Part shown: positions 6,175 to 12,123 of the stretch, piece by piece
Layout: each line of letters begins with the position of its first letter
Numbering within the stretch: position 1 is the first letter of the stretch
Assembly: GCA_964391195.1 (NCBI GenBank)
Contig: CAYMLG010000106.1
Span: 1-14,380, forward strand
DNA from: JAAYXE01 sp964391195
Lineage (GTDB): Bacteria; Chloroflexota; Anaerolineae; Anaerolineales; UBA4823
Length of the DNA: 14,380 nt
Direction: 5' to 3'
Program-made: the position numbers and the translations under genes
The notes under the pieces: model-generated
Database searches by the model: none
Told to the model about the DNA's origin: nothing
What the model saw: the letters and a program-made list of their open reading frames with translations, nothing else

Positions 6175-7506
6175 ATGGCTGCAAGTGAAAATACAAAACT
6201 GGCGCGCGAGCGCGTGGATGAGATTTACCGCACGGAGTCACGGCGCATTTTCGCCACGCTGATCCGGCTGCTGGGCGATTTCGACCTGGCCGAGGATGCG
6301 CTGCACGAGGCTTTCCGCATCGCGCTGGAGCAGTGGGCGCGGGATGGCGTCCCGGCGAACCCGCGCGCCTGGCTGGTCTCCACCGGGCGCTTCAAGGCCA
6401 TCGACGACCTGCGGCGGAGGGCGCGCTTCGACGCATCTCTGGGGGCCCTCGCCGAGCAAATCGAGCGCCAGGCCATGCCTATCCCCGGACAGGCGGATGA
6501 GGAGATCGAGGACGACCGGCTGCGGCTGATCTTCACCTGCTGCCACCCCGCCCTGCCGCTGGTGGCCCGTGTGGCGCTCACCCTACGCGAGGTGTGCGGT
6601 CTCACCACGGAAGAGATCGCCCACGCCTACCTCATCACGCCGGCCACCCTGGCCCAGCGCATCGTGCGCGCTAAGGCCAAGATCCGCCAGGAAGGCATCC
6701 CCTACCAGGTGCCATCGCGTGAGGAGATCCCGGAACGGCTGGAAGCCGTGCTGCAGGTGATCTACCTGGTTTTCAACGAGGGGTATTATGCCTCCTCGGG
6801 CGATACGCTGACGCGGCCGGATCTTTCGGGGGAAGCCATCCGCCTGGGGCGGCTGTTGGTGGAACTGCTCTCAACCATTCAGCGCGCGGCAATTCAGCCG
6901 CCGGCAAATTTGCCGGTAGACGAGGAGATACCAGACGAGCGCGCCTGGCAGGCGGAGGCGACCGGGCTGCTGGCCCTGATGCTGCTGCACGAGGCGCGCC
7001 GGGCGACGCGGGTGTCGGCCGAGGGGGAGCTGGTGCTGCTGGAGGATCAGGACCGCAGCCGTTGGGACCGGGATCTGATTGCAGAGGGGATTGCCCTGGC
7101 GAACCAGGCGCTGCAGGCGGGGTGGTATGGCCCCTTCACCCTGCAGGCCGCCGTCCTGGCGACTCACGCCGCAGCGCCCACATTCGCCGCCACAGATTGG
7201 GACCAGATCGTGCTGCTGTACGACATGCTGCTGCAGGCGGCCCCCTCCCCGGTGGTCGAGCTGAACCGTGCTGCGGCGGTGGCGATGCGCGACGGGCCCG
7301 CCTCGGGCCTGGCCCTGGTGGACGCCGTCCTCGCCCGGGGTGAGTTGGAGGATTATGCCCTGGCCCACGCCGCACGGGCCGATCTGTGCCGCCGCCTGGG
7401 ACGGATCGAGGAAGCCAGGCAGGCTTACCAGCAGGCGCTTTCCCTTGCCAGGCAGGAGCCCATGCGGCGGTTCCTCCGGCGGCGGTTGGACTCCTTTCCA
7501 GGTTAA
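6175..7506 (+). CDS. ECF42-type RNA polymerase sigma factor with C-terminal TPR-like extension
   Basis: This 443-aa protein is an extracytoplasmic-function sigma factor of the large, extended kind. Region 2 spans about residues 14-82 (LIRLLGDFDLAEDALHEAF, then AWLVSTGRFKAIDDLRRRAR). Region 4 spans about 113-165, with a helix-turn-helix around LREVCGLTTEEIAHAYLI and TLAQRIVRAKAKIR. Beyond these the ECF42 hallmark YLVFNEGYY (197-205) opens a long helical C-terminal domain with TPR-like repeats up to the end (VVELNRAAAVAM, ALAHAARADLCRRLGR). In this group the extension is reported to be needed for activity and seems to replace an anti-sigma factor. The next gene encodes a DGPF/YCII protein, the conserved genomic partner of ECF42. 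ATG 6175 is the first in-frame start, with only a weak GGCGAG site. A promoter fitting this sigma factor lies after its stop (7542-7567). The inducing signal is unknown. Confidence 0.92.
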   Translation: MAASENTKLARERVDEIYRTESRRIFATLIRLLGDFDLAEDALHEAFRIALEQWARDGVPANPRAWLVSTGRFKAIDDLRRRARFDASLGALAEQIERQAMPIPGQADEEIEDDRLRLIFTCCHPALPLVARVALTLREVCGLTTEEIAHAYLITPATLAQRIVRAKAKIRQEGIPYQVPSREEIPERLEAVLQVIYLVFNEGYYASSGDTLTRPDLSGEAIRLGRLLVELLSTIQRAAIQPPANLPVDEEIPDERAWQAEATGLLALMLLHEARRATRVSAEGELVLLEDQDRSRWDRDLIAEGIALANQALQAGWYGPFTLQAAVLATHAAAPTFAATDWDQIVLLYDMLLQAAPSPVVELNRAAAVAMRDGPASGLALVDAVLARGELEDYALAHAARADLCRRLGRIEEARQAYQQALSLARQEPMRRFLRRRLDSFPG

Positions 7507-7541
7507 GCCGAGAAATCCGGTCCGGCCTATTTTTGCGGGGT

Positions 7542-7567
7542 TGTCGATTCCGGGCCCGCTTAAACGA
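7542..7567 (+). promoter_or_regulatory. predicted ECF42-dependent promoter of the DGPF gene
   Basis: TGTCGA (7542-7547) is followed by exactly 17 bp and then CGA (7565-7567). From memory, the promoter reported for the ECF42 group has TGTCGA at -35 and CGA/TC at -10, which fits. It lies between the sigma gene and the DGPF gene, the expected target. Transcription would start near 7574, giving a leader of about 125 nt. TGTCGA also occurs by chance elsewhere, for instance at 3269-3274, but there without CGA at the right distance. Confidence 0.65.
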
Positions 7568-7573
7568 TTATCT

Positions 7574-7698
7574 ATTGAAAGGACCGGTTCGCAGAGCCAG
7601 GCCGGGCGCACAGGCGGAGGCGGCTCTCGGTCCGAAAGGCCGGCTCGCCGGTGAGCCAGACAAAAGTTTACCGTTTTTGAGTGACGAGGAGGTAGGAA
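7574..7698 (+). promoter_or_regulatory. structured 5' leader of the DGPF gene with alternative pairings
   Basis: If the promoter at 7542-7567 is used, the transcript begins just ahead of a strong fold. GGACCG (7581-7586) pairs with CGGTCC (7628-7633), stacked on AGAGCC (7593-7598) with GGCTCT (7622-7627). A second hairpin, GGCTC (7642-7646) with GAGCC (7653-7657), follows. Because GAGCC and GGCTC each occur twice, the strands can exchange partners. That would allow two exclusive structures ahead of the AGGAGGT at 7687-7693. I recognise no known riboswitch consensus. Whether it regulates anything is unknown. Confidence 0.45.
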
Positions 7699-8058
7699 AT
7701 GCGATTCATGGTTTACGATCCCAATTTTGATCCCGAGGCGATGACCAACCCCCCAACCCCAGAGATGATGGCCGAGATGGGCCAGTTTATCGATGAGGCG
7801 ATGAAGGCCGGCGTGGTAGTGGTCACCGGAGCGCTCACCCCGCAGAGCACCCGGCTGCGGCTCACGGATGGCAAATTCACCGTGACCGACGGACCGTTCA
7901 TCGAGCTGAAGGAACTGCTGGCCGGTTTCGCGGTGATCGACGTCGGGTCGGTGGAGGAGGCGATCGAATGGTCGAAGGGCTTCCGGAGGATCATCGGTGA
8001 GGGCGAGACGGAGATCGTGCAGTTGTTCGAGCCGGGTGATTACAGCCAGGAGGGATAA
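7699..8058 (+). CDS. DGPF/YCII-related protein, partner of the ECF42 sigma factor
   Basis: This 119-aa protein has a YCII-like fold: MRFMVYDPN, TGALTPQSTRLRL, then the signature stretch DGKFTVTDGPFIELKELLAGF with D64-G65-P66-F67, and a WSKGF helix near the end. DGPF proteins are small, soluble alpha-beta-barrel dimers found beside ECF42 sigma factors. They are their main known targets, and their biochemical role is still unclear. A strong AGGAGGT (7687-7693) sits 5 nt before ATG 7699; a second ATG at 7708 is too close to matter. The gene is 192 bp after the sigma gene but has its own matching promoter and a structured leader. It is probably switched on by the sigma factor and is not simply co-transcribed with it. 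A tandem hairpin repeat follows its stop and may end transcription. Confidence 0.92.
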   Translation: MRFMVYDPNFDPEAMTNPPTPEMMAEMGQFIDEAMKAGVVVVTGALTPQSTRLRLTDGKFTVTDGPFIELKELLAGFAVIDVGSVEEAIEWSKGFRRIIGEGETEIVQLFEPGDYSQEG

Positions 8059-8093
8059 CGTTGGGAATTTCGAATTTCGAAATGATAACCCGG
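8059..8093. repeat. short palindromic TTCGAA-rich element
   Basis: AATTTCGAATTTCGAAAT (about 8067-8084) is a near-palindrome with two TTCGAA blocks. A related patch lies at about 850-880. Both sit just beyond a gene's 3' end, in AT-rich DNA next to other repeats. Confidence 0.45.
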
Positions 8094-8185
8094 CATCTTG
8101 TCTGATATCTCACCACAGAGTACACAGAGTGCGCGGAGAGATATAAAAACTCTGTGTTCTCTGTGAACTCTGTGGTTTTCCCTTT
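8094..8185. repeat. 92-bp tandem repeat, copy 1 (ACCACAGAG type), self-complementary
   Basis: The unit begins CATCTTGTCTGATATC. It contains ACCACAGAGT (8112-8121), which pairs with ACTCTGTGGT (8167-8176), and ACACAGAG (8122-8129), which pairs with CTCTGTGT (8150-8157). The result is a long imperfect hairpin ending in TTTTCCC. It is repeated immediately at 8186. Sequences of the ACCACAGAG...CACAGAG kind are widespread in bacterial spacers. Here it lies between the convergent ends of the DGPF and DUF2214 genes, so it could act as a transcription stop for either. Confidence 0.85.
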
Positions 8186-8280
8186 CATCTTGTCTGATAT
8201 CTCACCACAGAGTACACAGAGTGCGCGGAGAGATATAAAAATTACTCTGTGTTCTCTGTGAACTCTGTAGTAATGCCCTT
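8186..8280. repeat. 92-bp tandem repeat, copy 2
   Basis: This is a direct continuation of copy 1, nearly identical, with three extra bases (TTA) before CTCTGTGT and a changed tail (TGTAGTAATG). The end of the copy abuts the stop codon of the DUF2214 gene at 8282, leaving one base between them. Confidence 0.85.
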
Positions 8281-8281
8281 C

Positions 8282-8737
8282 CTATAAACTCATTCCCCGT
8301 GCCATGGCGGTCGCAGCGAAAATCATCAACACCACGAGCACCGCCTGGATCGTGCTGATATTGGCAAACAGATTGATTCGCCGGGGATCGATCTCGATCT
8401 TCTCACCCCTCGCCATGCGCACGCGCCATTGGATCCAGGTGATCATCGGCCAAATCTCGAGCAGCAGGATAACTGCCAGCAGCCCCATCTTCAACCAGAA
8501 GACATTGTTTTGCAGGTAATACGCTGACCCTTTTTCGAGCCCGGCGAACGCCCGGACCAAGCCGGTCGAAATCCACAGCAAGGCCGCGATCCCCCATAAA
8601 CTATCGGCGTATAAAACACGCTTCATCCCAACCGGATCGAGCTCACTCCGTAGTGCGCGTGCCCGCCACCAGATGGCCCCCAGGCCGATCCCCAATGCGA
8701 GTAGATGTAAAGCGGCGAATAACCAACGGATGAACAT
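8282..8737 (-). CDS. DUF2214 family membrane protein
   Basis: This 151-aa integral membrane protein has four predicted helices, at about residues 3-23, 47-66, 80-103 and 128-147. The conserved features of DUF2214 are visible: a HLLALGIGLGA first helix, an RARALR basic stretch, VLYADSLWGIAALLWISTGLVRAF, then GLEKGSAYYLQNNVFWLKM and LEIWPMITWIQWR. The family's function is not known. The start is supported by AGGAGA (8745-8750) 7 nt ahead of the ATG. It is convergent with the DGPF gene; the tandem repeat between them almost touches its stop. Nothing ties it functionally to the sigma factor module. Confidence 0.87.
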   Translation of the reverse strand: MFIRWLFAALHLLALGIGLGAIWWRARALRSELDPVGMKRVLYADSLWGIAALLWISTGLVRAFAGLEKGSAYYLQNNVFWLKMGLLAVILLLEIWPMITWIQWRVRMARGEKIEIDPRRINLFANISTIQAVLVVLMIFAATAMARGMSL

Positions 8738-8906
8738 GATACACTCTCCTGGGTTAATAGGCGGAGGAAAATACTCTTCGAAAGGAAATACGTGGAGGCG
8801 ACCGTTTTATCACCCCCCAAAATCACACACTGCTCCGGAAACTCAGGAGCACTTTACATATTATATACTGATAATCGGAGATAGAGAGTTGAAAACGGAT
8901 TCAGGG
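8738..8906. other. upstream region of the DUF2214 gene
   Basis: This short spacer contains the ribosome binding site of the DUF2214 gene (8745-8750). I see no clear -35/-10 pair and no open frame worth calling. It merges into the repeats that start at 8907. Confidence 0.5.
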
Positions 8907-9095
8907 AACGGATTGAGCGGATTGCTGACAACGGATTTTTGTCACGGATTTCACGGATTGCGACCAAAGTACGGTCGCTCACCAACGGATTGAGCGGATT
9001 GCTGACAACGGATTTTTGTCACGGATTTCACGGATTGCTGACAACGGATGGCGACCAAAGTACGGTCGCTCAGCAACGGATGGAGCGGATTGGGC
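8907..9095 (+). repeat. tandem array of 'aacggattgagcggattg' units (three copies, last partial)
   Basis: Units start at 8907, 8984 and 9075 (periods 77 and 91). Each begins AACGGATTGAGCGG or a close variant. The first two go on through GCTGACAACGGATTTTTG and TCACGGATTTCACGG, and a hairpin block GCGACC-aaagtac-GGTCGC follows (8960-8978 and 9051-9071 region). The 36 bp at 9005-9040 are repeated exactly, in inverted orientation, at 9915-9950. Smaller relatives occur near 473-500, 5846-5860, 9841-9857 and 14346-14360. Confidence 0.85.
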
Positions 9096-9163
9096 GCGAT
9101 GGGCAAATAATGGTGATTTGCTAACACTCCAGATGATCAGGTTAATTTTTGTATATTGGGGAA

Positions 9164-9595
9164 TTACTGTGTATTGGGTTGTTTCGGGGTGAGCAGCTTA
9201 TTAAGCGCGGTAGTGATTTCCTTCGAATCCAGTTTCACGATGATTTCACCTGGGCTCAATTGCTTGCTGACACAGTAGGAGTGCAATCTACCGCTGGTTT
9301 CGAGCAAACGAACGCAGGCCCAGTTCCCTGAACCGATCACAGATACCTTGATAAAAATATGATTGTCCACAGATATCGCCCAATAGGGTTCCAGGTCGTG
9401 CGAGTCCGACATCTTTTTACAGATCTTCGGTTGTGGGACTGGGAATTCAGCCTGAAACAGCCGGCAAAGTACATCGATCAGTTCATCCAATAGGGTGTTT
9501 ACCGGTCTACAGAAATGCTCAAACTGTTTTTTTCTGAAAGCTAACTGCTCGTCGCTGGCTTTATGGGCTTTCAAGAGCCCTTCGAATTTCTTCAT
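9164..9595 (-). CDS. hypothetical protein in an AT-rich segment
   Basis: I do not recognise this 143-aa protein. Residues 1-50 look helical and charged (MKKFEGLLKAHKASDEQLAF, then FRKKQFEHF and a leucine-rich LLDELIDVLCRLF). The middle (70-122) is strand-like (YWAISVDNHIFIKVSVIG, NWACVRLLE, EIIVKLD). The tail is a short helix plus KQPNTQ. Five cysteines are scattered with no metal-binding spacing. There is no signal peptide or membrane segment. ATG 9595 is preceded by GGGAAG (about 9603-9608, plus-strand coordinates), a moderate binding site, and a possible promoter lies at 9695-9723. Codon and base use are clearly more AT-rich than the neighbours, and inverted copies of a 36-bp repeat flank the gene. 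It looks like an acquired cassette. An open frame of this length in low-GC DNA, with a binding site, supports a real gene. Confidence 0.65.
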   Translation of the reverse strand: MKKFEGLLKAHKASDEQLAFRKKQFEHFCRPVNTLLDELIDVLCRLFQAEFPVPQPKICKKMSDSHDLEPYWAISVDNHIFIKVSVIGSGNWACVRLLETSGRLHSYCVSKQLSPGEIIVKLDSKEITTALNKLLTPKQPNTQ

Positions 9596-9694
9596 CGATT
9601 TCTTCCCAAACGTACGTTCAGAGCACGAGAAGGTATATATCGGCAGGATCCTTTCCCATCGACCGTTTATAAATTGTAGATTTGTGATATTTAT

Positions 9695-9723
9695 ATAATA
9701 GCTGATTATTAATTAAAAAACAA
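9695..9723 (-). promoter_or_regulatory. possible promoter for the 143-aa hypothetical gene
   Basis: On the minus strand, TTGTTT (9718-9723) is followed by 17 bp and TATTAT (9695-9700, 5 of 6 to TATAAT). The -35 is only a half match, and the DNA is so AT-rich that chance matches are likely. The start codon is about 95 nt downstream. Confidence 0.3.
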
Positions 9724-9914
9724 CCGGTAATTTAGAGAGGTTTGATCTGGTCTTATTGAATCGCCAATTTATTGGATATAGGACGTTGCCAGCACAGCGC
9801 TGTTGTCCAATGCCATGAACCAATTGCATCTCTCCACTTTCAGCAATCCGTTGTCAATTAAACCTTCGTCCCCGCTTGGTTGAAAAGAGAACCAGGTCGC
9901 GGGTGAAGGATCCC

Positions 9915-9950
9915 CAGCAATCCGTGAAATCCGTGACAAAAATCCGTTGT
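9915..9950 (-). repeat. 36-bp repeat, inverted copy of 9005-9040
   Basis: The complement of these 36 bp is identical to 9005-9040 at every base. Together they enclose 874 bp that include the AT-rich hypothetical gene. The right end lies just before the stop of the acetyltransferase gene at 9962. Confidence 0.9.
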
Positions 9951-9961
9951 CCAATCCGTTA

Positions 9962-10462
9962 TCAAGAGACTGCCCGCACTAACACATACTCCTCGGTCTC
10001 GCGGCCGCGGGCGGGGGCGAACCCCCGCGACTCGCCCACCACAGTGAAGCCACACTTCTCCAGCACCAGCAGCGAGGCGATATTGTCCTTCGCCGCGCGG
10101 GCGTACAGGGTTTGCCCCGGGTATTCGGCTTCGATGAACGCTCTCAACGCCAGGGTGGCGATGCCCCGGCCCCAGTATTCCTTGCCCAGCCAGTAAGCGA
10201 CTTCGGTGCGTTCGTCTTCCGCATTGTAGTAGCTGAGCACATACCCGGCGATCTCCCCCCGGTACAGAATGGTGCAGATGGGGTTCTGAGCATCCTGCAA
10301 ACGCTGCTCCCACCGGGCGGAGAAGGCTTCCATGTCGGGCACCGGGCTGGCGAAGGCGGCCATGTGCAGCGCCTCGGGTTCTAGCTGCTGTGCGAAGAAC
10401 GCCGGCAAGTCGGCGGGTATTGTGGGGCGGAGAGTGAGGTCAGGGAACACTGGTCTATCCAT
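9962..10462 (-). CDS. GNAT family N-acetyltransferase
   Basis: This 166-aa protein has a GNAT fold of the RimJ/RimL-like subgroup. It should transfer an acetyl group from acetyl-CoA to an amino group on a protein or small molecule; the acceptor cannot be told. LTLRPTIPADLPAFF (9-23) is the usual N-terminal strand-helix. Motif A (EVAYWLGKEYWGRGIATLAL, 87-106) contains the G98-R-G-I-A102 pyrophosphate loop that binds acetyl-CoA. N127 and the EKCGF segment (135-139) form the typical late motif. The frame is open up to an ATG at 10564, but that would overlap the upstream gene and add 34 residues outside the domain. I therefore place the start at 10462, although its ribosome binding site is weak. 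It is 58 bp downstream of the alpha-CTD-like gene on the same strand and may share its transcript. Confidence 0.87.
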   Translation of the reverse strand: MDRPVFPDLTLRPTIPADLPAFFAQQLEPEALHMAAFASPVPDMEAFSARWEQRLQDAQNPICTILYRGEIAGYVLSYYNAEDERTEVAYWLGKEYWGRGIATLALRAFIEAEYPGQTLYARAAKDNIASLLVLEKCGFTVVGESRGFAPARGRETEEYVLVRAVS

Positions 10463-10520
10463 TGGCTCAAGTTCGTCGTGTGTTAGCAGCGAGTAACCAG
10501 CCGGGATGCCAGGGCAGATG

Positions 10521-10832
10521 TCAGCGATCGCCGGCCTGCTCACCTTTGAAAGACAGCCCTGCATCGGTGAGGGCCTGTCTCAGAATGGGGATCGAGCGCG
10601 GGCCCATGCCGTGCAGCCTCAGGATCTCCTGCTCCGAATGTTTCGCCAACTCCGCCAGCGTGGTAATGCCCTGACTTTCCAGCGCCCTCCTTGCAGGGCT
10701 GCTGATCTGCGAGAGGAAGCCGGATTCGGGCTTTTTGTTCGCCTCGCAAATGGGGCAAATGGGGCAATCCGAGCTCTTATAATACTTGTGGCCCTCGGGG
10801 CAAATCCTGAGCGTCTTTTCTTCTGCTGGCAT
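10521..10832 (-). CDS. free-standing RNA polymerase alpha-CTD-like protein with Cys-rich N-terminus
   Basis: This is a 103-aa soluble protein. Residues about 40-95 match the RNA polymerase alpha C-terminal domain fold: LSSPARRALE-type opening (here ISSPARRALESQGITTLAEL), then LRLHGMGPRSIPILRQAL, a helix-hairpin-helix that binds DNA in the polymerase subunit. Ahead of it is a cysteine-rich patch, C11, H15, C23, C26 and C29, likely to bind zinc. The assembly domain of the true alpha subunit is missing, so this is not rpoA. Small proteins of this make-up are known as unannotated alpha-CTD-containing proteins. A role in transcription or nucleic-acid binding is only inferred. The start is secure: AAGGAGGG (10840-10847) precedes ATG 10832 by 7 nt, and a good promoter lies at 10904-10932. 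Confidence 0.85.
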   Translation of the reverse strand: MPAEEKTLRICPEGHKYYKSSDCPICPICEANKKPESGFLSQISSPARRALESQGITTLAELAKHSEQEILRLHGMGPRSIPILRQALTDAGLSFKGEQAGDR

Positions 10833-10903
10833 AGCAATTCCCTCCTTCTGAGATCATCGGCCTGGATCAAAGGCTGCGTCCTGTGCACCCATCTCGGGGG
10901 AGA

Positions 10904-10932
10904 AGGATAACATATCGGACCGCCTTTGTCTA
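10904..10932 (-). promoter_or_regulatory. promoter of the alpha-CTD-like gene
   Basis: On the minus strand, TAGACA (10927-10932, 5 of 6 to TTGACA) is followed by 17 bp and TATCCT (10904-10909). TG one base ahead of the -10 makes it an extended -10 element. Transcription would start about 65 nt before the ATG. Confidence 0.55.
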
Positions 10933-11120
10933 GAACATTTGATCTTTGGAGGTGGGCAATACTCGTCTGAATCAAGCGAATTGTTAGGCTCCCCTTTCCG
11001 GCGAAATTCTAATCCGACCACTAGTGCCTTATACTCCCACTTATGTATCGTTCCCTCCTGATAAGTGAGTCTGGAGAAAGTAACTTAGTTGAATTGTACA
11101 CTCTATGAAAGACACAGGAA

Positions 11121-11150
11121 ATAAAAAGCCCCGCTCGTGATTGAGCGGGG
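11121..11150 (-). terminator. Rho-independent terminator of the R-M operon
   Basis: On the minus strand, an 8-bp GC-rich stem CCCCGCTC/GAGCGGGG (11129-11150, 6-nt loop) is followed directly by CTTTTTAT. It starts 20 bp after the stop of the DUF4928 gene at 11170. This is a textbook intrinsic terminator and marks the end of the three-gene operon. Confidence 0.92.
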
Positions 11151-11169
11151 AGCAGATAGAGCCTTGCGA

Positions 11170-12123
11170 TTAACGAACTTCGATCTGCAAAGACAGATCA
11201 GTTTCTACTTCGCCCAAACGTCTGTTGTAAATTTCTATGATCTCCCGGAGGATGTCAAAAAATGACCGTTTTTCCTCCGTAGCTAATTCGATAATGTTCA
11301 ACGCTACAAAGTCTTCGATAGATGTGATCGTCATCGATTCTGCAATGTTTTCATCCTCGGCTAGGGCGCGGGCTTTAGTGACTTGTTCTCGCGGTACTAG
11401 TAGAATCGGGTGTTGGCCTACTTGAATATTCCGGGCGCATTTTTGGATCACTGCCCGGCCAGGAGATGCGGTGACGTGGTAAACGAGACGTGCGATGGCA
11501 AAATCACCTGGGCGGTCGGTTTGCTGATCTCCAGCATGAGCCGGCTGATTTGGAATTTCCTGGTCAGCGAATCGCCTTTCGAGCTTCGCGACCACCAAGT
11601 GCTGCTCCACGACCCCGCCGCTTTGATTATTCCGGGCGGACTCCAAAATCTCTGCGACCCAGGATGACGGGGCTTGTCGTCTGTCTACATCCAACCTTAG
11701 ACTTTGCCTGTTTAGCCAGGCGAAAGCCAAGTCTGATAGCCTGCCGATCATTCCAATCAGCATTGCGTCACGTTCCGCGTTGTTCATGTCGCAGAACATT
11801 GATCCCCACTCATAGGCTTCGAACAGCCGTTGCCCGTCCTGGTGGCTCTGCCTCGTGGTACATTCCTTTAAGTAGCGTTCGGGAATTCCATACCGTTCCA
11901 GCACGCGCCGAAGACCAGACCGGGAGTTGGCTACTTCCCCTCGCGCCGAGATAACATCACTCCTGAATACCGGGCATTGTCGCCGGAGGTGATCCAGAAC
12001 CACAATGCCCATGGCGACAGTGTTCCTGGATAGCGGCCTCCCTGCCGTTGTGCAAGATACAAGCCACTCATCCAATAACCGGTTAGCCCGTTGCTGTATT
12101 ATGTCCGTGTTCTGATCTGTCAA
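11170..12123 (-). CDS. DUF4928 family protein, probable restriction endonuclease of the R-M operon
   Basis: The protein is 317 aa from the start chosen here. The N-terminal third (LLDEWLVSC, GRPLSRNTVAMGIVVLDHLRR, then GLRRVLERYGI, about residues 16-80) resembles DUF4928 proteins. These occur beside C5 cytosine methyltransferases and are suspected restriction enzymes. I see no clear PD-(D/E)xK or HNH motif, so catalysis is unproven. A central Q/D-rich segment and helical C-terminus (FFDILREIIEIYNRRL) follow. The frame extends to an ATG at 12195, but a perfect AGGAGG (12130-12135) lies 6 nt ahead of a TTG at 12121-12123. I take TTG as the start, overlapping the Vsr-like gene by 41 bp. The overlap and the terminator just downstream make it the last gene of the operon. 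GC is lower than in the left half of the window, suggesting transfer. Confidence 0.8.
   Translation of the reverse strand: MTDQNTDIIQQRANRLLDEWLVSCTTAGRPLSRNTVAMGIVVLDHLRRQCPVFRSDVISARGEVANSRSGLRRVLERYGIPERYLKECTTRQSHQDGQRLFEAYEWGSMFCDMNNAERDAMLIGMIGRLSDLAFAWLNRQSLRLDVDRRQAPSSWVAEILESARNNQSGGVVEQHLVVAKLERRFADQEIPNQPAHAGDQQTDRPGDFAIARLVYHVTASPGRAVIQKCARNIQVGQHPILLVPREQVTKARALAEDENIAESMTITSIEDFVALNIIELATEEKRSFFDILREIIEIYNRRLGEVETDLSLQIEVR

Larger units (their letters stand above)
9596..9961. other. AT-rich spacer with inverted 'caacggatt' repeats
   Basis: No gene is visible. The stretch is strongly AT-rich between about 9665 and 9790 and carries a possible promoter for the 143-aa gene. The right part holds minus-oriented copies of the repeat seen at 8907-9095: CAGCAATCCGTTGTCAA (9841-9857) and a 36-bp segment at 9915-9950. 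Confidence 0.6.
10833..11169. other. spacer with promoter, hairpin and terminator
   Basis: The stretch holds no gene. It contains the promoter of the alpha-CTD-like gene (10904-10932) and the terminator of the R-M operon (11121-11150). It also contains an inverted repeat CACTTAT (11038-11044) with ATAAGTG (11061-11067), extendable by CTC/GAG with a bulge, whose role is unknown. Nothing else stands out. Confidence 0.6.

Noticed and set aside
6871..7611. 246-codon open frame on the minus strand across the sigma factor gene
   Set aside because: It is antisense to a well-supported sigma factor, with no recognisable domain and no binding site.
7574..7698. Cobalamin, c-di-GMP or other known riboswitch
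   Set aside because: I compared the leader by eye with the conserved cores I remember, and none fits. Only generic stems are present.
8907..9095. CRISPR-like or satellite array
   Set aside because: The units vary in period (77 and 91), have no unique spacers of constant length, and relatives occur singly across the window.
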